Position numbers and translations under genes: made by a program. From Haliea alexandrii (GTDB lineage: Bacteria > Pseudomonadota > Gammaproteobacteria > Pseudomonadales > Halieaceae): 64,000 nucleotides of DNA. Below, piece after piece: positions 33,444-41,127 of the stretch. The stretch lies in contig NZ_RFLW01000002.1 of the NCBI RefSeq assembly GCF_003719295.1, positions 300,763 through 364,762 on the forward strand, written 5' to 3'. The notes beneath the pieces are model-generated. The model saw nothing but the letters and a program-made list of their open reading frames with translations. It had not been told where the DNA came from and searched no databases. The number at the start of each line of letters is the position of its first letter. The stretch's first letter is position 1.

Positions 33444-33885
33444 CTGGTGGGAGCAACCACTGGACACACTGACGCCGAGCCAGTGGGAAGCGCTCTGCGA
33501 CGGCTGTGCCCGCTGTTGCCTGCACAAGCTCGAGGACGCCGACAATGGCGAAGTGTTCTACACCCGTGTCAGCTGTCGCTATCTGCACAGCGAGAGCTGT
33601 CGGTGCCGCGAATACACGCAACGCAGCCGTCTAGTCGCCGACTGTATTACCCTGCAGCCAGACAATATTGCCGAGGCGCTGGCCTGGTTGCCCGCCACCT
33701 GTGCCTATCGCTTGCGTGCCTGTGGCGAGCCGCTGTATCTCTGGCATCCGTTGCTGTCTGGCGATGCCGACTCCGTACACAGGGCGGGTATTTCCGTGCG
33801 TGGACGTGTAGTCTCTGAGGATCACGTGCACCCGGATAGCCATGAAGAACATATTGTGCGGTGGGTGCAGGAGGAACCGCGATGA
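33436..33885 (+). CDS. ycgN: YcgN/UPF0260 cysteine-rich protein
   Basis: 149 aa from GTG 33436. The Cys cluster CDGCARCCLHKLED, then SCRYLHSESCRCREY and LVADCITLQP is diagnostic of the YcgN family (UPF0260), which likely binds an Fe-S or Zn site. Member of the rnd-ycgL-ycgN group. The function is unknown. The stop overlaps the next start (ATGA). Confidence 0.9.
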   Translation: MTDWWEQPLDTLTPSQWEALCDGCARCCLHKLEDADNGEVFYTRVSCRYLHSESCRCREYTQRSRLVADCITLQPDNIAEALAWLPATCAYRLRACGEPLYLWHPLLSGDADSVHRAGISVRGRVVSEDHVHPDSHEEHIVRWVQEEPR

Positions 33886-34235
33886 CCGGGCAGTCGGATT
33901 ATCTCGTAGCTACGCTGGTCTACCTCGGCGCGGCGCTGTGTGCGCTGGGCGCGCTGTTCTGGTGGCTGCGGCGCCGCTGGAGCCCGCTCTGGCGTTGGCT
34001 CCTGCTGCTGGCAGGGGCAGCGCTGTTAATGACACCAGCCTACCCTTACGAAGGCGTCAACACGTTTGCACCCGCGCTTGTTGTCGCCGCATTCCAGATG
34101 CTGACAGAGGGGCCAGAGGCCGCCGCCCACGCGGTTAGACCGCTGGTGGCTGCCCTGGGGCTTGCGTTGTTACTGACTCTGTTACTGTATTTCACCGTGT
34201 TGCGCCGCGCACGGCATGCACCTGGCGATCACTGA
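33882..34235 (+). CDS. Small inner-membrane protein
   Basis: 117 aa starting ATG 33882 in an ATGA overlap with ycgN; an earlier start at 33861 lies inside ycgN. Three membrane segments (about 10-28, 38-55, 84-105), a loop TPAYPYEGVNTFAPALVV, and a basic tail. No family was recognised. Likely transcribed with the following VWA gene (15 bases downstream), so it may be part of that module. Confidence 0.65.
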   Translation: MTGQSDYLVATLVYLGAALCALGALFWWLRRRWSPLWRWLLLLAGAALLMTPAYPYEGVNTFAPALVVAAFQMLTEGPEAAAHAVRPLVAALGLALLLTLLLYFTVLRRARHAPGDH

Positions 34236-34250
34236 TCCGGAGGAGCTGTT

Positions 34251-35774
34251 ATGTCCGTTCTGCAAAGACCAACTGGATTCATCTCACGTTTTGTCCTGCT
34301 CTGTGCGCTACTGCTCAGTGCCTCGTCACACCTGCAGGCGCAAACCCCGTTGGGCCCACAACCGGACCTGCGCCTGTTGATCGATATCTCGGGCAGTATG
34401 AAAGAGTCCGACCCGGACAACCTGCGTGGGCCCGCACTGGAATTGATCGTCCGCCTTTTGCCCGACGGTGCGCGCGCCGGGGTATGGATTTTCGGTGAGA
34501 ACGTACAGCAAATTGTTCCTCATCAGGTTGTCGATGCGCAATGGCGAGAGCGCGCACTGGATGCTGTGGCTCGTATCGATAACTCAGGCCAGCGCACCAA
34601 TATTCCGGCGGCGCTGGCAGCGGCCACCTATGATCTCGGCAGCATGGATCCGACCTACCGCACCAGCGTGGTGTTGTTGACGGACGGCAAGGTGGATCTT
34701 TCGGCTTCGCCCATGGCGAACGCCACTGCAGCGCGCGACCTGTTGGCGAATACTGCACCTGAGCTGGGCGCAACTGGTATTCCGGTACACACCATTGCAC
34801 TGTCGGAAGAGGCGGACTGGACCTTCTTGCGCGCGCTCGCCAACAGCACGGCAGGGCTTGCAGAAAAGGCGCGCACCGCAGCCCAGCTGACCGAAATCTT
34901 CGTGCAGTCGCTGGAAATGGTCGCACCGACGGCGCGTGTGCCGATCGTGGGCAATATTTTCCTCATTGACGACACAGTAGACGAGTTCACGGCACTGGTT
35001 TTTCTGCAGGAGGCCGGCGCCGAAGTGACGCTTACCAGTCCCGCCGGCAGCGTTTATAGCCCGGAGCAGCGTGCTGATGGCGTCGACTGGTTCGAGAGCA
35101 GCCAGTTCGCGCTGGTAACGGTCACATCCCCGGAACGTGGTGCCTGGACACTGGCCGCCCCGGATGGCGCACGCAGCCGGGTGTCAGTGATCTCCGACCT
35201 GAAGCTGGAAGTCGACCCGCTACCCAACAGCCTGCCGGCAGGACGGGTGACTGAACTGGGTATCCGCCTGCGCGATGCCGAGGGAGTTATCTCCCAGCCC
35301 GAGTTGTTGCAGCTGTTCACGCTGGCCGTGCAGGTTACCGGCCCGGACGGATACAGCGAGTCGATTGACGTCAGCGGCCGCTATCCGGTTCCCGCGACCG
35401 GTGAATACCGTGTCAGCGTTCCCGCATTCGAGCGGGGTGGCCGCTATCAGGTGCTGGTACAGCTGCGTGGCGAAACGCTTGAGCGCGAGCTGCCCCTGTA
35501 CGTGGAGGTCATCGCCGAGGAAGCGGCGCCCGCGATCAGTACGCGCCCCGCCGAGGTCTCCGAACAGGACCTGCAACGCCCGGCGGTGACGCTCATCGCG
35601 CTGTTACTGCTGGCGCTGGCCGTGGCGTTCTGGGTGTATCGGCGCCGCCGCAAGCGCAAAATGGCGATCTGGCAGCGGCGCTTCGACGCCTCGCGCGGTG
35701 GCTCGGAGGACACGGTGGTGTCCGGGCTCAGCGCGACAGACCCGGATAGCGGTGACAATGAGAAAGCCCCTTGA
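34251..35774 (+). CDS. Secreted/membrane VWA domain protein
   Basis: 507 aa. Signal peptide (about 1-30), then a von Willebrand A domain with MIDAS DISGSMKESD (about 44-53), followed by TNIPAALAAAT and VVLLTDGKVDLSASP as the other MIDAS loops; a Pro/Glu-rich beta region; C-terminal membrane anchor ALLLLALAVAFWVYRRRRKRK (about 443-465) and a cytoplasmic tail. Topology: bulk in the periplasm, tail inside. In VWA-MoxR modules it may carry the substrate for ATPase-driven metal or cofactor handling. It is followed by moxR after 48 bases. Confidence 0.88.
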   Translation: MSVLQRPTGFISRFVLLCALLLSASSHLQAQTPLGPQPDLRLLIDISGSMKESDPDNLRGPALELIVRLLPDGARAGVWIFGENVQQIVPHQVVDAQWRERALDAVARIDNSGQRTNIPAALAAATYDLGSMDPTYRTSVVLLTDGKVDLSASPMANATAARDLLANTAPELGATGIPVHTIALSEEADWTFLRALANSTAGLAEKARTAAQLTEIFVQSLEMVAPTARVPIVGNIFLIDDTVDEFTALVFLQEAGAEVTLTSPAGSVYSPEQRADGVDWFESSQFALVTVTSPERGAWTLAAPDGARSRVSVISDLKLEVDPLPNSLPAGRVTELGIRLRDAEGVISQPELLQLFTLAVQVTGPDGYSESIDVSGRYPVPATGEYRVSVPAFERGGRYQVLVQLRGETLERELPLYVEVIAEEAAPAISTRPAEVSEQDLQRPAVTLIALLLLALAVAFWVYRRRRKRKMAIWQRRFDASRGGSEDTVVSGLSATDPDSGDNEKAP

Positions 35775-35815
35775 TTAGCCGCGCAGTGCTCGCTACCCTT
35801 TGCGGCTTTCTTTTT
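35761..35815 (+). terminator. Weak terminator-like inverted repeat between VWA and MoxR genes
   Basis: Two alternative pairings: AGAAAGCC (35761-35768) with GGCTTTCT (35804-35811), and AGCCGC (35777-35782) with GCGGCT (35802-35807); the T-rich TTCTTTTT follows at 35808-35815. It could cause partial termination or attenuation between the two genes. The first arm overlaps the end of the VWA coding region. Confidence 0.35.
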
Positions 35816-35822
35816 CACGAGT

Positions 35823-36680
35823 ATGGAACTGATGATGAAATTCGAGGGAACTGAGCGCTACGTCGCGACCGATGATCTGCGCATGGCGGTAAACGCTGCG
35901 GTGACTCTGGCGCGCCCGCTGTTGATCAAGGGTGAGCCGGGAACTGGCAAGACCATGCTCGCCGAGGAGGTGGCACTCGGCCTCGGCAAGCGTCTGATTC
36001 AGTGGCACATCAAATCCACTACCAAGGCCCAGCAGGGCCTCTATGAGTACGATGCAGTGTCCCGCCTGCGCGACTCACAGCTGGGCAACGAGAAAGTCCA
36101 CGACATCGGCAACTACATCAAGAAGGGCAAGTTGTGGGAGGCATTCGAGGCCGAAGAGCAGGTGGTGCTGCTGATTGACGAGATCGACAAGGCGGATATC
36201 GAGTTCCCCAACGACCTGCTGGTCGAACTGGATCGCATGGAGTTCTTTGTCTATGAAACCGGCGCCACCGTGCGTGCGCGGCATCGCCCGATCATCATCA
36301 TCACCAGCAACAACGAAAAGGAATTGCCGGACGCGTTCCTGCGGCGCTGTTTCTTTCACTTCATCAATTTCCCCGATCGCGACACCATGCGCGCGATCAT
36401 CGATGTACACCATCCCGGTATCGCGCAGGCGCTGGTGCAGGAGGCCATGGAAGTGTTCTTTGATTTGCGCTCCATTCCCGGCCTGAAGAAGAAACCCTCC
36501 ACCTCGGAGCTGATTGATTGGCTGAAACTCATTCTGGCCGACGATATTCCCGATGAGGTGCTCAAGAATCGCGATGCCAGCAAGGCCATACCGCCGTTGT
36601 ATGGCGCGCTGCTGAAGAACGAGCAGGACGTGCACCTGCTGGAGCGTCTGGCCTTCATGCACCGCCGCGAGACACGCTGA
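35823..36680 (+). CDS. MoxR-type AAA+ ATPase
   Basis: 285 aa (ATG 35823 or 35835). Walker A GEPGTGKTMLAEE (about 38-50), Walker B VVLLIDEIDKAD (about 114-125), sensor 1 IIIITSNNEKELPDAF, and an Arg-finger region FLRRCFFHF; the typical PGLKKKPSTSEL follows near 220. MoxR ATPases act as chaperones that assemble or activate complexes with VWA proteins. Here it is flanked by two VWA proteins, a membrane one and a CoxE-like cytoplasmic one, so it probably forms a MoxR-VWA unit. Confidence 0.92.
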   Translation: MELMMKFEGTERYVATDDLRMAVNAAVTLARPLLIKGEPGTGKTMLAEEVALGLGKRLIQWHIKSTTKAQQGLYEYDAVSRLRDSQLGNEKVHDIGNYIKKGKLWEAFEAEEQVVLLIDEIDKADIEFPNDLLVELDRMEFFVYETGATVRARHRPIIIITSNNEKELPDAFLRRCFFHFINFPDRDTMRAIIDVHHPGIAQALVQEAMEVFFDLRSIPGLKKKPSTSELIDWLKLILADDIPDEVLKNRDASKAIPPLYGALLKNEQDVHLLERLAFMHRRETR

Positions 36681-36684
36681 CCCC

Positions 36685-37860
36685 ATGTTGGTCAATTTTT
36701 TCCATGGGCTGCGTGATGCCGGGGTACCGGTGACAACACGTGAGCTACTGGATCTGCTCAGCGGTATCCGGCAGCACGTGGTCTTTGCCTCTATCGATGA
36801 TTTCTACTATTTCAGCCGTACCTGCATGGTCAAGGATGAAAAGTACTTCGACCGCTTCGACCGGGCGTTTGGAGCACACTTCAAGGATCTGGAGGGGCTC
36901 GATGATGTGATTGAGGCCATCATTCCGGACGACTGGTTACGCGCCGAGTTCATGAAGCAGCTCTCGGAGGAAGACCGGGCAAAGATTGAATCCCTGGGCG
37001 GGCTGGAAAAGCTGATCGAGGAATTCAAAAAGCGTCTGGAAGAGCAGAAGGAACGCCATCAAGGCGGTAACAAGTGGATTGGCACGGGCGGGACTTCACC
37101 GTTCGGTCAGCAGGGCTATCACCCGGAGGGTATTCGGGTGGGGCCCAATGGCGGCAACCGCAAGGCCGTGAAGGTGTGGGACAAACGCGAATTCCGCAAC
37201 CTCGACGACAGTGTCGAGCTCGGCACGCGCAACATCAAGGTGGCGATGCGCCGTCTGCGCAAGTTTGCGCGCACCGGGGCAGCGGACGAGCTGGACCTGG
37301 ACGATACGATTCGCTCAACCGCGCGCAACGCGGGCCTGCTGGATATCAAGATGGTGCCCGAGCGCCACAACGCGGTAAAGGTGCTTCTGTTCTTTGATGT
37401 GGGTGGGTCGATGGACCCTCACGTACGGGTTTGTGAGGAGCTGTTCTCGGCGGCGCGCACCGAATTCAAGCACATGGAGTACTACTACTTCCACAACTTC
37501 ATCTACGAGAGCGTGTGGCGCAACAACGTGCGTCGGCACAACGAGCGAGTGCCCCTGCTCGACGTCATGCACAAGTACAGTCACGACTACAAGGTGATTT
37601 TTGTCGGCGACGCAGCCATGTCGCCCTATGAGATCGCCCAGCCCGGCGGCTCGGTGGAACACTGGAACGAAGAGTCTGGAGAGGTCTGGATGCGTCGCCT
37701 GAAACAGACCTACGAAAAAGTGGCCTGGATCAATCCCGTGCCCCGGGAAGAATGGGAGTACACGCAATCCACCGCCATGACCCACAAACTGTTGGAGGGG
37801 CACATGTACCCGTTGACCCTGCACGGACTGGAAGAGGCGATGGCCTACCTGTCGAAGTAG
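36685..37860 (+). CDS. CoxE-type VWA protein (MoxR partner)
   Basis: 391 aa. Starts MLVNFFHGLRDAGVPVTTRELLDLL, as CoxE-like proteins do. The VWA MIDAS-like motif is DVGGSMDPH (about residues 240-248) in LLFFDVGGSMD, where the normal DxSxS is DVGGS, a replacement of the first Ser by Gly. Helical linker with charged EEFKKRLEEQKERHQGG. Cytoplasmic, no signal peptide. Only four bases after moxR. CoxE relatives help assemble carbon-monoxide dehydrogenase or other metal enzymes; no cox genes are seen here, so the target is unknown. Confidence 0.85.
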   Translation: MLVNFFHGLRDAGVPVTTRELLDLLSGIRQHVVFASIDDFYYFSRTCMVKDEKYFDRFDRAFGAHFKDLEGLDDVIEAIIPDDWLRAEFMKQLSEEDRAKIESLGGLEKLIEEFKKRLEEQKERHQGGNKWIGTGGTSPFGQQGYHPEGIRVGPNGGNRKAVKVWDKREFRNLDDSVELGTRNIKVAMRRLRKFARTGAADELDLDDTIRSTARNAGLLDIKMVPERHNAVKVLLFFDVGGSMDPHVRVCEELFSAARTEFKHMEYYYFHNFIYESVWRNNVRRHNERVPLLDVMHKYSHDYKVIFVGDAAMSPYEIAQPGGSVEHWNEESGEVWMRRLKQTYEKVAWINPVPREEWEYTQSTAMTHKLLEGHMYPLTLHGLEEAMAYLSK

Positions 37861-37870
37861 GGCAGGGCCC

Positions 37871-38656
37871 TCAGGCGGGCTGCTGGCCCATGCTGTTGCA
37901 AAACGCGATCAGGCTGGCGGTTACCGCCACATTCAGAGACTCCACGCCGTTGCGCATGGGAATACTCAAAGCGGTGTCCGCAAGGCTGTCACTGGCCGCT
38001 GACACCCCGTCTGTCTCGTTACCGAGAAGGTATAGGCAGTCGCCCGTCGGGCGGTAGTCGAAGAGGCTCTGGGTGGCATCGGCGCGCAGCGCGCAAACGG
38101 TAAAACCTCCCGCTTTGCACGCCTTCAGTGCTGCGGGCAGCGATTCGCAGAACAGCACGGGCGCGCGGTAGAGAGTGCCAGCGCTGGCCTTGATTACCAG
38201 CGGCCCGAGCGCTGCGTTGCCGCGTTTGGCCAGCAGAATGCCATCGATGTTGCCAGCGGCCGCCGAGCGAATGATCATGCCCAGATTCTGTGGGTTGGTG
38301 ATGCCGTCGAGCGCCAGCAACCGCTGCGGCGCACTGCGTGGCGCCTGCAGGTAGTACTCGATGCGGGCAAAGGCGGGGCAGAGGATATCCAGTGCAATGC
38401 CCTGGTCCTGCCGGCCATTGCGCGAGATGCGCGCGAGTTCGGTGCGAGTGTGGCGCAATACCGTCAACTTGCGCCGCGTCGCCTCGCGCAGTATTTCTGC
38501 CATAACGCCGTCTTCGCGGTTGCTGTCTGCCACGTGCAGGGCGTGCAGTGACAGCTGAGGGCTACGCAGTGCCTCAAGCACGGGCTTGCGACCGAACACG
38601 GTAAGAACGCGATCGAAGAAGGCCTTGCGCGCGGTGTATTCTGGGCGGTCCTTCAA
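37871..38656 (-). CDS. SpoU (TrmH) family RNA ribose methyltransferase
   Basis: 261 aa. SPOUT motifs: DGITNPQNLGMIIRSAAA (motif 1), CLYLLGNETDGVS (motif 2) and IPMRNGVESLNVAVTASLI (motif 3), plus an N-terminal L30e-like RNA-binding part. The start TTG 38656 is four bases after the IclR stop and has no clear ribosome site, so the real start may be a GTG about 20 codons later. It transfers methyl groups to a tRNA/rRNA ribose 2'-OH; the RNA target is not certain. Converges with the VWA gene (10-base gap). Confidence 0.88.
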   Translation of the reverse strand: MKDRPEYTARKAFFDRVLTVFGRKPVLEALRSPQLSLHALHVADSNREDGVMAEILREATRRKLTVLRHTRTELARISRNGRQDQGIALDILCPAFARIEYYLQAPRSAPQRLLALDGITNPQNLGMIIRSAAAGNIDGILLAKRGNAALGPLVIKASAGTLYRAPVLFCESLPAALKACKAGGFTVCALRADATQSLFDYRPTGDCLYLLGNETDGVSAASDSLADTALSIPMRNGVESLNVAVTASLIAFCNSMGQQPA

Positions 38657-38660
38657 CGGT

Positions 38661-39572
38661 TCAGGGGTTCGCGCTGGGCTCGTGGCCGCTGGCCAGGCGG
38701 GTAACGCGGTCGGCAGACTGCTTCATGCGCGTGGCGATGTCCTCGATCTGGGCACCGGTCATCGGCGCGTCCATGGAACCGGCGACAAAACACATCACGG
38801 GCACCTGCCGATACACAAACACCGGTACCGCAATCGTGCTCACCTCGTAGCGTGCCTTGGGGTCGACCCGGTCGAGGTGGTAATGCTCGAGGCAAATACC
38901 CTGTTGGTACTTGTTTGTTGCCTCCTCGAGCTCCTGCAGGCTCCAGGACTGGTGGATGCGTGTGAGCTCACGGGTCAGCTCTTCTTCCGCGCGTGTTTTC
39001 AGCGTGACTTCATAGCCTCGCGCTCGGATCGCAATCACCGAAACCCGCAACTTCTGATCCAGACGCTCGTTGTAGCCGCCGCGGGATTCATGGGCGCGGG
39101 TCAGCCAGGCTTCCAGCTGCTTGGCCGGCGAAAACGCGGTGAAGCAGGCAGCGATGGGGGCGGCGTTTGGCAGGCGCAGGCCCAGCTGGAAGGAGTCCAT
39201 GAGGGGGGTGGCGTTCCCGTACAGGGCCAGCAGTACCTGGTGCAGCTTGGAACGTGCCGTCACCGCGAAACCCAGATTCAGGTCGCTGTTGAGTCCCTCC
39301 AGCTCGGGCCGGGCATATTCCAACACGGGAAATTGTGCAAAGGCGGCGTTACCTGCGGCTATAATGGAAGGGCCCAGCCGGTAGGCTTTGGTCTTGGGAT
39401 GCTGCACCAGGAATCCATAGTTGGCCATGGTGGTGAGAATGGCGTGACAGGTGGCCTTGTTCAGGTTCAGACGACGTGTCATTTCCGTCAAACCAAAGGC
39501 CTGCTGCGGGTTCGCCATCAGTAAATCGAGTATGGCAAGCGCGCGAGCTGTAGGTTGGGAAAACAGTGCCAC
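38661..39572 (-). CDS. IclR family transcriptional regulator
   Basis: 303 aa from GTG 39572, preceded by GGGAG with an 8-base spacing; a TTG eight codons earlier has no such site. Winged HTH with ARALAILDLLMANPQQAFG and LTEMTRRLNLNKATCHAILTTM (about residues 10-60), then the effector domain with LGLRLPNAAPIAACFTAFSP and AVPVFVYRQVPVMCFVAG. IclR proteins control carbon or aromatic degradation genes. The target is unknown; it could act on its own or the divergent gene. A weak palindrome TTATG-N14-CATAA lies in the upstream region (39609-39632). Confidence 0.9.
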   Translation of the reverse strand: MALFSQPTARALAILDLLMANPQQAFGLTEMTRRLNLNKATCHAILTTMANYGFLVQHPKTKAYRLGPSIIAAGNAAFAQFPVLEYARPELEGLNSDLNLGFAVTARSKLHQVLLALYGNATPLMDSFQLGLRLPNAAPIAACFTAFSPAKQLEAWLTRAHESRGGYNERLDQKLRVSVIAIRARGYEVTLKTRAEEELTRELTRIHQSWSLQELEEATNKYQQGICLEHYHLDRVDPKARYEVSTIAVPVFVYRQVPVMCFVAGSMDAPMTGAQIEDIATRMKQSADRVTRLASGHEPSANP

Positions 39573-39715
39573 GTCAGGTACTCCCTGGCTTCGCAAATGT
39601 GCGGTTCATTATGCTGTACTGCAGAATCATAACCTCCGACTGCCAGCGGCCGCAATCCTGCGTTTGGGTGAGGTTGCTGCCAGGCGGGACGCATTAAACA
39701 ACAGGGAGCCTGCAG

Positions 39716-39988
39716 GTGCCAGAGCTTTGTCATAGTCCCTTTACGCTGTACGGCACATCGGCGTGTCACTTGTGTGAGCAGGCGTCCGCCCTGTTGGCGC
39801 TGGCGGTGCGCGAATCGATCATCAGCGACTATGCCGAGGTTGATATCAGCGCGGACGATGCGTTGTTTCTGCGTTACGGCCTGCGTATTCCGGTGTTACG
39901 CAGTCACAGCGGGCGCGAGCTCGATGGCCCGTTTTCCCCCGAGCAACTTCTGAATTTCCTGGAAGCGGAGGCACCGCCGCAGGGATAG
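39716..39988 (+). CDS. Glutaredoxin family protein (DUF836-like)
   Basis: 90 aa from GTG 39716, with GGGAG a few bases upstream. Begins with a redox-like CHLC in LYGTSACHLCEQASALLAL and PVLRSHSGRELDGPFSPEQLL, the small glutaredoxin-like family of DUF836. Cytoplasmic, function unknown. It is divergent from the IclR gene and convergent with the UspA gene, with a hairpin between. Confidence 0.82.
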   Translation: MPELCHSPFTLYGTSACHLCEQASALLALAVRESIISDYAEVDISADDALFLRYGLRIPVLRSHSGRELDGPFSPEQLLNFLEAEAPPQG

Positions 39989-39990
39989 TG

Positions 39991-40014
39991 TGGCCGGGCG
40001 CAACGGCCCGGCCA
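39991..40014. terminator. GC-rich hairpin between convergent genes
   Basis: Perfect 9-bp stem TGGCCGGGC / GCCCGGCCA with 6-base loop GCAACG, between the glutaredoxin-like stop and the UspA stop. Symmetric, so it could serve both strands; no U-tract on either side. Confidence 0.5.
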
Positions 40015-40021
40015 TGCCGGT

Positions 40022-40462
40022 TCAGGACTTGATGCCGACCCTGACGGCGAGTACGTCGCAGGAGGCGCCGTGCAAAACGCCGTTAGCAGTGGACCCCATG
40101 AGCAGCGCAAGGCCGTAGCGACCGTGGCTGCCGACCACAATGAGGTCAGCGCCGATTTCCTCGGCCTTGCTGTGAATTTCGACTTCCGGGCGCCCTAACA
40201 CGATGTGCTGGCGATCAGCGGCAATGCCGCACTGTTCCCCGAAACGTGCCAGCTGTTGTGCGGCCTGCTGGTGAATTTCGTCCTGTATGCCCGAGAAATC
40301 CATGGGGATATCGCCGCCGTAGGCAAAACTCAGGGGTTCAATGACGTGGATAAGATGCAATTCGGCACCGCTGCCCTGCGCCACACCGCGGGCGCGCTGG
40401 GCCACATCGGCGGAATCCTCGCTCAGGTCCACGGCGATAATCAGTTTTTTGTAATTGGACAT
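40022..40462 (-). CDS. Universal stress protein UspA family
   Basis: 146 aa. Begins YKKLIIAVDLSEDSADVAQRA and ends with GADLIVVGSHGRYGLALLMGSTANGVLHGASCDVLAVRV, the ATP-binding GxxGRxG..GS motif region. Binds ATP/AMP and is usually induced by stress or starvation. Single gene, convergent with the glutaredoxin-like gene. Confidence 0.93.
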   Translation of the reverse strand: MSNYKKLIIAVDLSEDSADVAQRARGVAQGSGAELHLIHVIEPLSFAYGGDIPMDFSGIQDEIHQQAAQQLARFGEQCGIAADRQHIVLGRPEVEIHSKAEEIGADLIVVGSHGRYGLALLMGSTANGVLHGASCDVLAVRVGIKS

Positions 40463-40577
40463 TGGGGCCCCCTGTGAACGTCAACAGAAATCAGGTCCTG
40501 TTATAGCATACAATGCGCGCCGGACAAGCGCCCCGGCGCGACTTTGCCGCGAACGTTGACCTGAGTCAGGACCTGCC

Positions 40578-41024
40578 TTGAATTATTTGCTCATTGCCTT
40601 TGCTCTGCTGGTCGCGCTCGCGCCGCTCACCCATTTCCTGCCCAGCAAGCGTCAGCGGCTGCAGGTGAAATTGCGCGAGACCGCCGCGCTGAGCGGGCTA
40701 TTTGTCGAGTTTCGCGAACTGCCGGGCGCCGTGGTGAAGGCGCATGCCAATTCAGCCGATGTGATTTACTACGGCCTGCGGCTGCGGCCCTCGCGCGGTA
40801 AGGGGCGTCGTCGCTGTGCCTGGTTGCTGCGGGACTCGGGCTGGCAATCGGTGGGGGCAACGCGTGAACCACTGCCGGCTGCGCTGGAGGATTGCACGCT
40901 TCCCATCCTCGCCGCGAGCGTGCACGAAGACAGCTGCGGCCTGTACTGGCAAGAATCGGGTGATGGGGCTACCGTAGAGCACATGGCGACCATTCTGAAG
41001 GACTGGGCGCAACAGATTCCTTGA
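40578..41024 (+). CDS. Conserved hypothetical protein with N-terminal membrane anchor
   Basis: 148 aa from TTG 40578, AGGA six bases upstream. One N-terminal membrane segment (YLLIAFALLVALAPL, about 2-18), followed by a cytoplasmic beta-rich domain with FVEFRELPG and YYGLRLRPSRGKGRRRCAWLL. No family was recognised. The topA promoter overlaps the stop codon, so it is upstream of but probably separate from topA. Confidence 0.7.
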   Translation: MNYLLIAFALLVALAPLTHFLPSKRQRLQVKLRETAALSGLFVEFRELPGAVVKAHANSADVIYYGLRLRPSRGKGRRRCAWLLRDSGWQSVGATREPLPAALEDCTLPILAASVHEDSCGLYWQESGDGATVEHMATILKDWAQQIP

Positions 41025-41049
41025 CCCGGAGGGGCAGGGTCTTTATATA
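41021..41049 (+). promoter_or_regulatory. Predicted topA promoter (sigma70-type)
   Basis: TTGACC (41021-41026), 17-base spacer, TATATA (41044-41049). This is near consensus, with spacing optimal. It overlaps the stop codon of the upstream gene. The predicted transcript start (about 41056) gives a 70-base leader to topA. Confidence 0.6.
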
Positions 41050-41127
41050 TGCCACTTTTTTCACGGGCTTTGGCACTGCGGTGCCGGTACCCGCTGACCC
41101 AAACCAAGCGAGATCACGCGGGAGTCT

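Noticed and set aside
39609-39632. TTATG-N14-CATAA palindrome upstream of the IclR gene
   Set aside because: Only five base pairs per arm, which can arise by chance; it is mentioned only as a possible operator.
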